Source: Lachnospiraceae bacterium NK3A20 (GTDB lineage Bacteria > Bacillota > Clostridia > Lachnospirales > Lachnospiraceae). From it: 64,000 nucleotides of DNA. The DNA lies in contig FNQX01000021.1 in NCBI GenBank assembly GCA_900107575.1, positions 1 to 64,000 of the forward strand, written 5' to 3'. The position numbers and the translations under genes are program-made. Shown piece by piece: positions 1-10,270 of the stretch (position 1 is the stretch's first letter; the number at the start of each line of letters is the position of its first letter). The notes beneath the pieces were generated by a model. The model was not told the DNA's origin and did no database searches. It was given only the letters and a program-made list of their open reading frames with translations.

Positions 1-1244
1 AGAGCTTCTTCCTGAGCCGATGTGCCGGCATCAGGGATAAAGCAGTACTGGCATATGACTCCACAACGATCTCTACCTGCTCCGGGAGCCTTCCGGAAGC
101 AAGGTACGGATTCAATAAGGCTCACGATGGCCTGCAGATAATCAAGGTACTGACTCTTTACTCTATAGAGACAAGGCAGCCTGTCGCATTTACGAAGCAG
201 CCCGGAAACCTGCCGGATGTCATCACAATAGGAAATGCACTGAAACAGCTTGATCTCTTAGGCCTCTCCAATGCAGAGATCGTAACGGATAACGGCTATT
301 ATTCAGAGCAGAATCTCGCAGATATGCTCCATGCCCACTTTGATTTCATCACCTTGTCAAAGGTGTCTATCAAATGGGTAAAGAAGGAACTGAAGGCTCA
401 TGCGGACGAATTCAGGCAGACAACAAGTGTGTGCCCCTATGATACGAACATCCATGGCATTACCGTAACGCTGATGCATGACTTCTCCTGCACGCGGAAA
501 TATGCGAGCAGGAAAAAGGGCATTCCCGAAGGTGAACAAGCGACCTTCACCAGAAGGATCTATCTGCATCTGTTCTTCAATCCTACGAAGCGTGTCGAAG
601 AAGATGCTGCGTTTGATCATGATCTTCTGGAGCTGAAGAGTCAGCTGGAAGAAGGAACTTCTGCTGAAGAGTTGTCTGCTTCCGGGCAGGAGAAAGCTGC
701 CAAATATCTGCAGATCCGGCATTACGGGAGTAAGACAACCGTTGCTTTCAATGAAAAGGCAATCCGCGAGCGCAAGGAGGAACACGGCTATTTTGCACTT
801 GTCTCCAACTGTGAGAAGGAACCGTTCGAGTGCCTGCGTAAATACCGCAGGCGGGAGACAATCGAATCCTTCTTCGAGGCAGGCAAGCAGCATGCTGACG
901 GAACACGTTCGCGTGTCTGGAATACGGGCACTCTCCGCGGGAGACTGTTCGTCCAATTCGTATCGCTTTGCTACTACGAATACCTGAGCGAAGCAATACG
1001 AAAGATGAAAAAGTCTCTCGGCGTAGAGAACGGAGACCCAGAGCATGATCAGAAAGAGAACCTCAAGCTGGAATCAAGGTTGAAATCATGGCTTGGGAAC
1101 ACACCTCTCTATCTGATTCTGCAATGGTTTGATACTGTTGAGGAAGTCAGGATATCCTCCAAGCTACGGGCGAAGCGCTGGATCACTGAAATCACTAAAC
1201 GTGACCGTCTGTTTCTGCAGAAACTCGGCGTCGCGGAGCGTTGA
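1..1244 (+). CDS. IS4-superfamily DDE transposase, 5'-truncated by window edge
   Basis: The reading frame is open from base 3 to the stop at 1244, so the gene starts before the window; the first in-window ATG at 324 is internal. The product would cut and join insertion-sequence ends. A first catalytic Asp lies in AYDSTTIST just after the window start and a second in VTDNGYY near base 290. The C-terminal region has a perfect IS4 YREK signature, Y-(2)-R-(3)-E-(6)-K, within YRRRETIESFFEAGK, which supplies the catalytic Glu. Spacing of the DDE residues and the long insert before the Glu resemble the IS1634/IS4 groups. The element ends within the 31 bases before the flavodiiron gene stop, so it inserted directly downstream of that operon. 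I see no frameshift in the visible part, so it may be active. Family is fairly sure; the exact IS name is not. Confidence 0.85.
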   Translation, partial: SFFLSRCAGIRDKAVLAYDSTTISTCSGSLPEARYGFNKAHDGLQIIKVLTLYSIETRQPVAFTKQPGNLPDVITIGNALKQLDLLGLSNAEIVTDNGYYSEQNLADMLHAHFDFITLSKVSIKWVKKELKAHADEFRQTTSVCPYDTNIHGITVTLMHDFSCTRKYASRKKGIPEGEQATFTRRIYLHLFFNPTKRVEEDAAFDHDLLELKSQLEEGTSAEELSASGQEKAAKYLQIRHYGSKTTVAFNEKAIRERKEEHGYFALVSNCEKEPFECLRKYRRRETIESFFEAGKQHADGTRSRVWNTGTLRGRLFVQFVSLCYYEYLSEAIRKMKKSLGVENGDPEHDQKENLKLESRLKSWLGNTPLYLILQWFDTVEEVRISSKLRAKRWITEITKRDRLFLQKLGVAER

Positions 1245-1275
1245 TGTTTTGAGTACTTATTACACGACTTTTAGG

Positions 1276-2667
1276 TTATATTTTCTCAAACATATCTTTG
1301 CTGACGCCGCATACCGGGCAGGTCCAGTCATCCGGAATATCTTCAAAAGCTGTTCCGGGTGCAATCCCGCTGTCAGGATCTCCCACCTCAGGATCGTAAA
1401 TATAACCACAAGGTCCACACTGATATTTGTCCATTTTATTTACCCCTTCATTTGTATGGTTCTCATTTGTCACTTCTTCTATTCCAAGCAGACTCCGTAC
1501 AAGTGCAGGAATCATGTCATAATCGGCTTCTTCCGGATTCCATAAAGATCTCACATTTTCGTCGATCACCTCAAACCCCGCATTCTTTAATTCGGCCTGT
1601 AACAGTTTTACACTTTCACCGCTCCAGCCATAGCAGCCAAAGGCAGCTGCCTTTTTGTTCTTAAACTTCAGCTGCTTCAGAAATTCTAACCAGCCGGCCA
1701 CAGAAGAAAGATAACTGTTGGAGACAGTCGGCGAACCAACTGCTATTGCCTTGGATTTGAACACTTCCGTCATCACTTCATTCTTATCAGATTTTGCGAT
1801 GTTAAATACCTTTACCACCGTCTCAGGGCTCTGTCTGTGAATCTCATCCGCAATCTTGTGGGCAATCTTAGCGGTTCCTTCCCACATCGTGTCATACGCG
1901 ATCGTCACCTGATTTTCCTGATAAGCATTCGCCCATGCAGCATATTTCTCTACGATCTGCAGCGGATTTTCTCTCCAGATCGCACCATGGGAAGGAGCAA
2001 TCATGTCAAACGTCAGGTTGAATCCGGTGATTTCTTCCAGTTTTTTGGTCAGAACCGGTGCAAATGGGTTCAGGATATTGGCAAAATATTTCATTGCTTC
2101 TTTGTTCAGCAGACACTGATCTGCCTTGTCATTGAACAGTTCCTCAACGGCATAGTGCTGACCAAAGGCATCATTCGAGAAGAGAATATTATCTCCAGTC
2201 ATAAAAGTTGCCATAGAATCCGGCCAATGCAGCATACGCATTTCAACAAATACCAGCTTCTTTCCATTGCCAATATCTACGGAATCACCGGTTTTGACCA
2301 CATGGAAGTTCCAACCACGCTTTCCGTACTGACCTTCAATACTCTTTACTGCATTTGCTGTACAGTAGATCGGTGTGCCCGGGATCTCATCCATCAATGC
2401 TGTAAGAGATCCGGAGTGATCGCACTCACCATGATTTGCGACAATGAAATCGATCTTCTTGAGGTCGATCTCCTTTTTCAGATTCTCAACGAAATCAAAT
2501 CTGTGTGGTGTCCATACAGTGTCGACCAAAACGGTTTTCTCTTCCTCGATCAAGTATGCATTCTGGCTTGACCCATTTTTAATTGAGTAGTCATCTCCAT
2601 GGAAGCTCTCAAGCTCCCAATCGATATATCCGACCCAACTGACATTCCTCTTTATAAGTTTTCTCAT
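1276..2667 (-). CDS. Flavodiiron protein fused to C-terminal rubredoxin (oxygen/NO reductase)
   Basis: This 463-residue cytoplasmic enzyme reduces O2 to water and/or NO to N2O in anaerobes. Residues 1-250 form a metallo-beta-lactamase-like diiron domain with every expected ligand: H79, E81, D83, H84, H147, D166 and H227. Residues about 253-400 are a flavodoxin-like FMN domain. Residues about 410-463 are a rubredoxin with a CxxCG and a CPVCG knuckle, which would pass electrons to the FMN. The fusion removes the need for a separate rubredoxin. A single-cluster ferredoxin gene ends only 11 bases upstream, and enolase lies before that, so all three are probably co-transcribed. Substrate preference (O2 or NO) cannot be read from the sequence. 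The IS element lies immediately downstream. Confidence 0.95.
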   Translation of the reverse strand: MRKLIKRNVSWVGYIDWELESFHGDDYSIKNGSSQNAYLIEEEKTVLVDTVWTPHRFDFVENLKKEIDLKKIDFIVANHGECDHSGSLTALMDEIPGTPIYCTANAVKSIEGQYGKRGWNFHVVKTGDSVDIGNGKKLVFVEMRMLHWPDSMATFMTGDNILFSNDAFGQHYAVEELFNDKADQCLLNKEAMKYFANILNPFAPVLTKKLEEITGFNLTFDMIAPSHGAIWRENPLQIVEKYAAWANAYQENQVTIAYDTMWEGTAKIAHKIADEIHRQSPETVVKVFNIAKSDKNEVMTEVFKSKAIAVGSPTVSNSYLSSVAGWLEFLKQLKFKNKKAAAFGCYGWSGESVKLLQAELKNAGFEVIDENVRSLWNPEEADYDMIPALVRSLLGIEEVTNENHTNEGVNKMDKYQCGPCGYIYDPEVGDPDSGIAPGTAFEDIPDDWTCPVCGVSKDMFEKI

Positions 2668-2678
2668 GCCCGTTCTCC

Positions 2679-2864
2679 TTATGCCTCTTCAATAGCACCG
2701 ACTGGGCATCCGCTCATGGCATCTGCTGCAGCTGCCTCATTTTCTGCAGCAACCTCTTCTGCGATTGCTTCAGCTACACCTTCATCCGTCATATGGAATA
2801 CTTCAGGGCATGTTCCTGCACAAAGGCCACATCCGATACATCCGTCATTTACTCTGTATTTCAT
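2679..2864 (-). CDS. Single [4Fe-4S] ferredoxin
   Basis: A 61-residue acidic electron carrier. The N-terminal part has CIGCGLC plus one more Cys in GTCPE, and a lone Cys in SGCPVG near the C terminus. This is the CxxCxxC...CP pattern of single-cluster bacterial ferredoxins, with the extra Cys possibly in a disulfide. I chose the ATG at 2864 because GGAGG sits nine bases upstream; the TTG three codons earlier abuts the ribosome site and is unlikely. The gene lies between enolase (52 bases upstream) and the flavodiiron-rubredoxin gene (11 bases downstream), so it plausibly feeds electrons to the flavodiiron protein. That partnership is inferred from position only. Confidence 0.9.
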   Translation of the reverse strand: MKYRVNDGCIGCGLCAGTCPEVFHMTDEGVAEAIAEEVAAENEAAAADAMSGCPVGAIEEA

Positions 2865-2916
2865 AGTTTTCAACCTCCGTAGTTTTTTGATTAGATCTAC
2901 TCTTTAACTGATGTTG

Positions 2917-4248
<1,332 letters not shown>

Positions 4249-4278
4249 TCATTTTCGAGTAATCTATGTTTTCTTTTA

Positions 4279-4932
4279 TTATTCGAGTGTAAGAAGAAGT
4301 GCCATTTTGAACTTCTCTGTTGCCTTCACAGAGTGGAGTCCCCCCTTAGCGAAGTGGAAGTTCTCGCCTGCCTTAATTGCGTGATCTTCACCTTCATATC
4401 CGATCACACCTTCACCATCTAATGCGAAGATGATGGCTTCTCCGGGAGCTGCATGCTCGGAAAGTCCGGTTCCTTTATCAAAGGCCATCACAACAAATTT
4501 CATCTTGTCATTGTGAGCTACATCGATGTTGACGATCTTGTCATCCTGATAAGGGATAAGTTCTGCTAATTTGAATACCTCGCCTGCCTTAATTGCATTA
4601 TTCATAATGTCCTCCTTTTGGATCTCGATTTCTGTATAAATCGCACCGCTTGTCGTGCGCATTCCCATTGGTGTATCTGTAAGTGTTACAATGCTGTCGC
4701 CGGCCGTCAGTGTTTTGACGTAATGATTGTCGCCGTATACCTCCAGGCTCCCCTCCGCTACCAGGATCAGCTTGTGATAAGGAAATACCTCTGCACTGAT
4801 ATCAGTATCTGCTGCGAGAGAAAAATATATGATGGAATTTCTTCCTTCGTGGATTGCTTTGGAGATTGTGCATCCTTCGATCGTCTGATTGTCCTTGGCG
4901 ATGGAGAATACCTCACCAATCTTTTCCTTCAT
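4279..4932 (-). CDS. Two-cupin-domain protein
   Basis: A 217-residue cytoplasmic protein made of two cupin beta-barrels (about residues 25-95 and 135-217). Each has the glycine-rich second cupin motif, for example EGSLEVYGDNHYV and DGEGVIGYEGEDH, and the second has the late His of a metal site (GGLHS). Similar bicupins in Clostridia are annotated only as cupin-domain proteins; some bind small ligands or metals. The Met at about residue 110 begins a segment resembling a stand-alone cupin, so the gene may be a fusion of two single cupins. RBS AGAAAGGAAG precedes the ATG. It lies upstream of enolase and may share its transcript. No specific function can be assigned. Confidence 0.8.
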   Translation of the reverse strand: MKEKIGEVFSIAKDNQTIEGCTISKAIHEGRNSIIYFSLAADTDISAEVFPYHKLILVAEGSLEVYGDNHYVKTLTAGDSIVTLTDTPMGMRTTSGAIYTEIEIQKEDIMNNAIKAGEVFKLAELIPYQDDKIVNIDVAHNDKMKFVVMAFDKGTGLSEHAAPGEAIIFALDGEGVIGYEGEDHAIKAGENFHFAKGGLHSVKATEKFKMALLLTLE

Positions 4933-5111
4933 GCTCTGCTTCCTTTCTGAACTTCAGGAACTGTTTGCTTCCTTTTGTTCATGGTTATGATAACTGAAAT
5001 CCATCCCCTATTCTGTATCCACAGATACGTTTTTGATCTTTCAAAGAGCCAAGGAAAGTGACATTTTCAGAAATGCCTCTACATAACCAGCAAAAAAGGT
5101 GACAATCCCCC
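4933..5111. other. Intergenic gap between bicupin and AraC genes
   Basis: No coding potential or clear terminator was seen. The side next to the bicupin presumably carries its promoter and its RBS (AGAAAGGAAG). Confidence 0.4.
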
Positions 5112-6035
5112 CTACAGCACTGCGGAAATTTCCTTGGAATAGTTCGCAGGCGCGACGCCGATGTGCTTCTTGAAGACCTTAGAGAAATAGCTGGTATCAG
5201 GGATCCCGACACGCTCGCCGATGTCCGCGATGCGCAGGGATGTCGTCTGCATCAGCTCGCAGGCCTGCGCCATACGCACATCCGTCAGGTACTGGAAGAT
5301 CGTCTTGTGTGTCGCCCTGTGGAAAATGCGGTTCAGATAGTCGAAATTGCTCCCGAACTTCTCTTCGATGATCCGCCCGGAAATCGGTTCCTCATAGCAG
5401 ACATTGAGAAAGTCCATGAGTGCATATACTTTGCGAAGGCTCTGCGCTGTGCCGGAAGCCTCCTCCGCGAAGAAGCTGAGGTACTGTCTGGATGCAAGGA
5501 CCAGCATCTGCAAAACGCTGCAGGCTGTCATCGCCTTGTAACCTTCCCTGTGATTCCTGTGGAAGGAGATCGCTTCGTTGATCAGTCCGCACAGTTCATG
5601 GAACAGTGCTTCCGAAGCAAAGTTCATGTATTTCGGCAGGAGACAGCGCGAAACAATAGCATCCTGCGCGCCGTACGGATCGCTGCGCAGGGATTCCGCG
5701 CGGATCTCCAGCATACGTTTCTGTACCTCATATTCCTTCAGATACCGGCGATCCATGTCCGGCAGGTGGAAATGAATGTAATAATAGGAGCAGGCAGAAG
5801 CCGCAATGCCTCCATGGATCTTCTCCGGATCAAGCACGAGGAAATCCCCCGGAATAAGGTGATATACCACCTCATCCTCTTCCAGATCCATGGTGCCGTC
5901 CAGAATCACATAGATGATGTACTCTCCCGGCTTCCTTCTCTTATGCACCGTCGGTGGCGTCAGATGCTCCTCGCCGATGAGACGGATTTCCGGCAGCAGC
6001 CGGGTGTTGTATTCGTAGAACTGCTTCTCATTCAT
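5112..6035 (-). CDS. AraC-family transcriptional regulator
   Basis: A 307-residue regulator with an N-terminal cupin-like sensing domain (about 15-160; PGEYIIYVILDGTMDLEEDE and PGDFLVLDPEKIHGG) and a C-terminal double helix-turn-helix AraC domain (about 205-302). The second HTH region reads IADIGERVGIPDTSYFSKVF, the classic AraC signature. Such proteins usually sense a sugar or related metabolite through the cupin and switch a nearby catabolic operon. The neighbouring sugar ABC operon upstream on the same strand, or the bicupin downstream, are possible targets. The ribosome site before the ATG is weak. About 316 bases separate it from the lipoprotein gene, with a terminator between, so it is probably transcribed separately. 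Confidence 0.9.
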   Translation of the reverse strand: MNEKQFYEYNTRLLPEIRLIGEEHLTPPTVHKRRKPGEYIIYVILDGTMDLEEDEVVYHLIPGDFLVLDPEKIHGGIAASACSYYYIHFHLPDMDRRYLKEYEVQKRMLEIRAESLRSDPYGAQDAIVSRCLLPKYMNFASEALFHELCGLINEAISFHRNHREGYKAMTACSVLQMLVLASRQYLSFFAEEASGTAQSLRKVYALMDFLNVCYEEPISGRIIEEKFGSNFDYLNRIFHRATHKTIFQYLTDVRMAQACELMQTTSLRIADIGERVGIPDTSYFSKVFKKHIGVAPANYSKEISAVL

Positions 6036-6085
6036 ATCGAAATTTTATATCTGTTCAGTACCGCCCGAAGCACTTGCAGCTCCGG

Positions 6086-6163
6086 GCAGGCCGCAATTGC
6101 TATCCAGCAGGCAGTCCGCAATTGCGCTTGTTCGGCAGGTAAGCCGCAATCGCACTTGTCGGA
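6086..6163. repeat. Three tandem imperfect repeats of about 28 bp
   Basis: The gap between the AraC and lipoprotein genes carries three units starting GCAGG, each followed by CCGCAATTGC or CCGCAATCGC; the last two continue with CTTGT or ACTTGT. Units are 21-28 bp apart. They lie just upstream of the AraC start codon on its strand and could be regulatory or slippage-derived. No open frame uses them convincingly. Confidence 0.55.
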
Positions 6164-6280
6164 GTCCTTGTACAGCAAGATCAGCATTGCGGCCTGCATA
6201 ACAGCTTAAGGCCGATGCTTCTGAACTATTACATTTTGTCGAAGGGATTCCCTCTTCACCATCATGAAATGTATCAAACA

Positions 6281-6323
6281 GGGGGGAGCGTCCGCAGTAC
6301 ATCGCACTCCGGGCGCTCCCCCG
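6281..6323 (-). terminator. Hairpin terminator after sugar ABC operon
   Basis: GGGGGAGCGTCC (6282-6293) pairs with GGGCGCTCCCCC (6311-6322) around a 17-base loop. It sits 29 bases past the stop of the lipoprotein gene on the minus strand. The following T-rich tract is weak, so termination may be partial. Confidence 0.65.
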
Positions 6324-6351
6324 CACGTTTCCATGCTGTTACCGAATATCG

Positions 6352-8010
6352 TTACTTGTACAGTGCGTCGAACTGTTCCTGCAGCGCCGCGGTTACGGTT
6401 TCGATGCCGGCAGCCTTCAGATCATCATGAAGCTTCTGTACAGCCTCTTCCGCCGTCATGCCCTTATCGTCATACTTGCCGTAGGAAATGAGCTTCATGT
6501 CGTTCGTGTAGACTTCGTTGATATTGTCGATGTAGGACTGGATCTCATCGACATCCGGTACGAACTGTCCGTAAGGATAGTCAATCGCCGCAGCGTCGAG
6601 CTCCTCATACATCGGATCAATGGCATCCCAGTTGCGGGAGGCGTCCTTGATCTCCAGGTCATCGTTTCTGCCCCACCAGTAGTTGGTCATGCCGTTGATG
6701 TTCTGTGTATCAGGATTGTAACCCTCCGGCTGAATGCGCAGGCCTTCGTCGTTCACATCCCAGGAAACGCCCTGGATGCCGTAGTTGAAGAGGTCGTAGC
6801 ACTCCTTATCGTTGCGGATCAGATCATAGACCATGAGTGCTCTCTCAGGATTTGCGGAAGCCGCGGATACTGCCATCGCGCCGTGAGTGATGTTGAGTCT
6901 CACGACATTTCCGTTCTCTTCTCCGAACCAGAAGAAGCCTGACTCCGCGTTCGGATCGGTGTAGATCGTGTTGTTGTCGGTGTGGGAGCAGAGGTCTGTC
7001 CAGGTCTGGGTGTGATGCTGCTCAACGGCAACCTTGCCGATACGGTAATCATCACGGTTCGCGGAGGTTGTCTTGTTCAGAACGTCCGTGCTCCAGATTC
7101 CCATGTCATCCCACTTCGCCATTTCCTTCGCGTACGCGACCATCATCTCCTGGTCGTCATACTGCGGAACGACGATTGTGTAAGGATCAGCCTTCGTGCC
7201 GCCCCAGAGCGCATTCGCCGCAAGACCGTCGATTGATATGAAATCAGAATGCGAGCTGACCCAGCCGGATGCCATCTGCCCGTACTGCGTGCCGTCGGAG
7301 TCCCACGCAAGATTCAGGCCAAGGTCGCTTTGGTGCTCCGTTACATACTGGAAGTAAGCCGTCAGATCTTCCCAGCTGTCCACCTTGTCGAGGCCCGCGG
7401 CTTTTGCCCAGTCCTCACGATAGATATAGCCGTGGTTCGTCCACTGCGCGTAGTTGTCCTCGGGCATCAGGTAGATCTCGCCGTTGTATTTGCAAAGGTC
7501 CCAGTGCTCCTTCGGAACGCTCTCCCACGTCTTGGGCGCGTAGGTCTGCAGCATCTCCTCGGAGAGCTCCAGAAAAGCGCCGTCCTTGGCGTTCGGCCAC
7601 GCGTCCAGCCAGTCGGAAGCAGTGCCGATGAGGTCGACCGACCCATCCATCTGCGCGAGTGTCAGATTGTAATTGGAGAGATAGTCGGTCCAGGGAATGT
7701 AGTAAATCTGCAGTTCCGCATTGACCTTGTCGGTGAGGATGCCGTTAAGCTTCTCCAGCATGGCGTCAAGATTCTTCTTGGCCTCACCCTCCGGCGGATC
7801 TCCGGTCGTCATGTAGTTGATCACGACATGCTCGGATGTGTCGATGTCCGCAGCGGCCGGAGCGCTGTCGTCGCCTGTCGCCTCAGTCGCGGCCTCATCT
7901 GTTGTAGGCGCAGCCGCGGGATCCGCAAGCGCTTCCCCTCCGCCGCAGCCGGTGAGCATGGATGCCGCCGTTACAGCGGCAAGGAATGCAGCTATCAGTT
8001 TCTTGTTCAT
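6352..8010 (-). CDS. Sugar ABC transporter substrate-binding lipoprotein (LipO/DUF3502 type)
   Basis: A 552-residue extracellular solute-binding lipoprotein. The N terminus is a signal peptide ending in the lipobox LTGC (Cys about residue 22), followed by an Ala/Thr/Asp-rich linker to about residue 50. The body is a family 1 type binding fold (for example GDPPEGEAKKNLD, YIPWTDYLSNYNLTLAQMDG) and the C-terminal about 130 residues resemble the DUF3502 tail found on LipO proteins that work with LplB/LplC permeases. It would capture an oligosaccharide for import. It is the last gene of an operon after the two permeases (127 bases from the second). No ATPase gene is present, as usual for systems sharing an MsmX-like ATPase. 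The ligand may match the product of the nearby GH2 enzyme. Confidence 0.92.
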   Translation of the reverse strand: MNKKLIAAFLAAVTAASMLTGCGGGEALADPAAAPTTDEAATEATGDDSAPAAADIDTSEHVVINYMTTGDPPEGEAKKNLDAMLEKLNGILTDKVNAELQIYYIPWTDYLSNYNLTLAQMDGSVDLIGTASDWLDAWPNAKDGAFLELSEEMLQTYAPKTWESVPKEHWDLCKYNGEIYLMPEDNYAQWTNHGYIYREDWAKAAGLDKVDSWEDLTAYFQYVTEHQSDLGLNLAWDSDGTQYGQMASGWVSSHSDFISIDGLAANALWGGTKADPYTIVVPQYDDQEMMVAYAKEMAKWDDMGIWSTDVLNKTTSANRDDYRIGKVAVEQHHTQTWTDLCSHTDNNTIYTDPNAESGFFWFGEENGNVVRLNITHGAMAVSAASANPERALMVYDLIRNDKECYDLFNYGIQGVSWDVNDEGLRIQPEGYNPDTQNINGMTNYWWGRNDDLEIKDASRNWDAIDPMYEELDAAAIDYPYGQFVPDVDEIQSYIDNINEVYTNDMKLISYGKYDDKGMTAEEAVQKLHDDLKAAGIETVTAALQEQFDALYK

Positions 8011-8137
8011 TCGTTACCCTCCTTTGATATAACATCGCCCGCACCGGCGGACGCGGTTATTGTGAAAATATCAGGCTCCCGGAACCATTCTGCCTTCCCG
8101 CAGCAACGGCTCCCTGCGCTGTCTGTCAAAAGGCCTC

Positions 8138-9085
8138 TCATCCCTTGACTGCGCCGACGGTAATGCCGCCGATGAAATATTTCTGCACGAACGGGTACAG
8201 CAGTACGATCGGTCCTGTCGCCATGACGGCATTGGCCATCTTCACAGACTCCTGCGGGAAGTCATCCAGCGCAATGTACTGGCCTGCGACGGAGTTCTTG
8301 AGTGCCTGGATCTTGTTGACCAGCTCATAGAGCGTGTACTGCAGCGGCTTGACTGCGACCTTGGCAGAGAGGAAGAGGGAGGACTGATACCACTCATTCC
8401 AGTAGCCCAGAGCGAGGAAGAGACCGATCGTCGCAAGTGCAGGCTTGAGCATCGGCAGGATCAGGTAGATGAATACCGTCATGTCTCCCGCGCCGTCGAT
8501 CTTGCCGGCCTCCGTGATCTCATGCGGGATCTGTTTCACGAAGTTTTTCATCAGAATGATCAGCCAGGGGCTCATCATGAGCGGCAGCAGCACAGCGAGG
8601 TAGTTGTCCTTCAAGTGGTAGGTCTGCACCATCAGCAGATAGTACGGCGCAAGGCCCGCGGAGAACAGACTCGTGAAATAGATGTAGAAGGAAATGACAT
8701 TCCGATAAGGATAGTCCTTCCTCTGCAGCGCGTAGCCCGTCATCGCAATGATCGCAAGGCCGAGGAACGTACCGACGACCGTCAGTGTGATGGTGAGCGC
8801 GTAGCTCTTCCAGATTGTGCCTCCGCCAATGACCATCTGATAAGCCTTGGTCGTGAAATCTTTGGGGATGAGCTGTACGCCTTCGCTGCGGATGACCTGC
8901 TCATTCGTGAACGACGTTCCGATAATGAGAAGGAACGGGAAAACGCAGCACAGCGCGTAGAATGTGACCAGCACGTAACCGATCGTACGGATGATAATGT
9001 CAGAAGCGCCGAGCTTCACTTTTGCCGCGGAGCTCTCCGCTTCCAGCTTCGCCTGTTGTTTTCTCTCTGCTCTTGTATTGCTCAT
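8138..9085 (-). CDS. Carbohydrate ABC permease, LplC/YtcP-like
   Basis: A roughly 315-residue inner-membrane permease with six predicted membrane segments. The cytoplasmic EAA loop, EAGKIDGAGDMTVFIYLILP, couples to the ATPase. The C-terminal QKYFIGGITVGAVKG ending is typical of this family. I moved the start to the ATG at 9085, which has GGAGG eight bases upstream; the upstream ATG at 9100 overlaps that ribosome site. It follows the LplB-like permease by 40 bases and precedes the binding lipoprotein, forming the second half of the heterodimeric channel. Confidence 0.95.
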   Translation of the reverse strand: MSNTRAERKQQAKLEAESSAAKVKLGASDIIIRTIGYVLVTFYALCCVFPFLLIIGTSFTNEQVIRSEGVQLIPKDFTTKAYQMVIGGGTIWKSYALTITLTVVGTFLGLAIIAMTGYALQRKDYPYRNVISFYIYFTSLFSAGLAPYYLLMVQTYHLKDNYLAVLLPLMMSPWLIILMKNFVKQIPHEITEAGKIDGAGDMTVFIYLILPMLKPALATIGLFLALGYWNEWYQSSLFLSAKVAVKPLQYTLYELVNKIQALKNSVAGQYIALDDFPQESVKMANAVMATGPIVLLYPFVQKYFIGGITVGAVKG

Positions 9086-9125
9086 ATCATCAACCTCCAT
9101 GGGTTCTCAGCAATGCCTGCCCGCA

Positions 9126-10097
9126 TCAGAACAGGGAATAGTCCGGCTCGATCTTCTTGATGATGCCGTTCGCGCACAAGACAATGATGAAGCCGACAAC
9201 AGATTGATACAGGCCGACAGCGGATGCGCTCGAGAAGTTGAAATCGGAGACCGTCGAACGGTAAACATAGGTCTCGATGATATCGGTCGTCTCGTACAGC
9301 AGCGGATTCTGCCCGATGACGTTGTAGAAGAGACCGAAGTTGCCGCGGACGATGCCGCCGAGCGCGAACAGGAGCAGAATGACAATGGTAGGTTTCAGCA
9401 TCGGGAGGATGACGTAGCGGATCTTCTGAAACGCATTCGCGCCGTCGACTTTGGCCGCCTCAATGATCTCGGCGTCGATGCCGCAGATGGAGGCGAAATA
9501 GACGACACTGTTGTAACCGGTCTGCTGCCAGAGATAAATGATGACCATGAGCACCGGCCAGACGTGCGGATCCGCGTAGGGCTGCCAGGGCTCACCTCCA
9601 AAGTGGCGGATGACTTCATTGACGAAGCCGGTGTCGTAGTTCAGGAGATTGAATACCAGGATGCCCACCAGAACCTGTGAAATGAAGTAGGGCAGAAACA
9701 TCAGGGTCTGCGAAACCTTTTTGAACCAGCGGGACTGAATTTCATTCAGAAGGATGGCAACGATGATCGCCAGGAGATTTCCCAGCAGGATGAATGCGAG
9801 ATTGTACAGCACCGTGTTGCGCGTCAGCGAGAAGAGTTTGCCGCTCTGCTGCAGGAATTCGAAATTGCGCAGACCCACGAACGGGCTGCCGAAGATACCC
9901 TTGCGGTATTTATAATCCACGAAGGCAACCCAGATGCCCGGCATCGGCATGTAACTGAAAAAGAAGAAGAACAGAATCGCCGGAACACACATCAGTGTGA
10001 GGATGCGGTATCTCCAGAAAGTCTGATACCACGTCCGCTTCTTCGGACTGAAGCTCTCGGGGCTTCCCTCGACGACTGTAGTCTTTCTCTTCGTCAT
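9126..10097 (-). CDS. Carbohydrate ABC permease, LplB-like
   Basis: A 323-residue membrane permease with six predicted helices and an EAA loop EAAKVDGANAFQKIRYVILP. It is the first gene of the importer operon and pairs with the LplC-like permease downstream. I chose the ATG at 10097, preceded by AAGGGAGG; an upstream in-frame GTG at 10130 lies inside a LacI-type operator and has no ribosome site. The promoter and operator arrangement upstream indicates repression by the adjacent LacI-family regulator. Confidence 0.95.
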   Translation of the reverse strand: MTKRKTTVVEGSPESFSPKKRTWYQTFWRYRILTLMCVPAILFFFFFSYMPMPGIWVAFVDYKYRKGIFGSPFVGLRNFEFLQQSGKLFSLTRNTVLYNLAFILLGNLLAIIVAILLNEIQSRWFKKVSQTLMFLPYFISQVLVGILVFNLLNYDTGFVNEVIRHFGGEPWQPYADPHVWPVLMVIIYLWQQTGYNSVVYFASICGIDAEIIEAAKVDGANAFQKIRYVILPMLKPTIVILLLFALGGIVRGNFGLFYNVIGQNPLLYETTDIIETYVYRSTVSDFNFSSASAVGLYQSVVGFIIVLCANGIIKKIEPDYSLF

Positions 10098-10115
10098 ATT
10101 TTCCTCCCTTTCTTT

Positions 10116-10129
10116 TGAAACCGCTTTCA
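10116..10129. promoter_or_regulatory. LacI-type operator upstream of importer operon
   Basis: TGAAACCGCTTTCA is a near-perfect palindrome with a central CG, matching the LacI-family consensus TGNAANCGNTTNCA. On the minus strand it lies about 20 bases before the permease ATG, just downstream of a plausible promoter (-35 TTGCAA, 17-base spacer, -10 TACATT). That position suits repression. Confidence 0.75.
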
Positions 10130-10206
10130 CGTTTCAAATGTATCATTCCAGGAGAGGAATTGCAACGAATATTGTGCAGTTTGCATAAGTTTGGAGAAGT
10201 GATAGA

Positions 10207-10221
10207 TTCAAACGTTTTCGA
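10207..10221. promoter_or_regulatory. Possible second LacI-type operator
   Basis: TTCAAACGTTTTCGA has a central ACGT and A/T-rich arms like LacI-family sites, but its ends deviate from consensus. It lies about 80 bases upstream of the main operator and could allow looping. Confidence 0.45.
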
Positions 10222-10256
10222 TATAACGGATTTTTAGATGATTTTCACAAAGTTTA

Positions 10257-10270
10257 TGAAACATGTTTCA
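10257..10270. promoter_or_regulatory. Perfect 14-bp palindrome overlapping the lacI-type gene stop
   Basis: TGAAACATGTTTCA is perfectly palindromic. It shares its outer bases with the other sites in this regulon but has a central TG pairing instead of CG. It covers the stop codon of the regulator gene and is about 140 bases from the importer operon. It may be an auxiliary operator. Confidence 0.45.
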
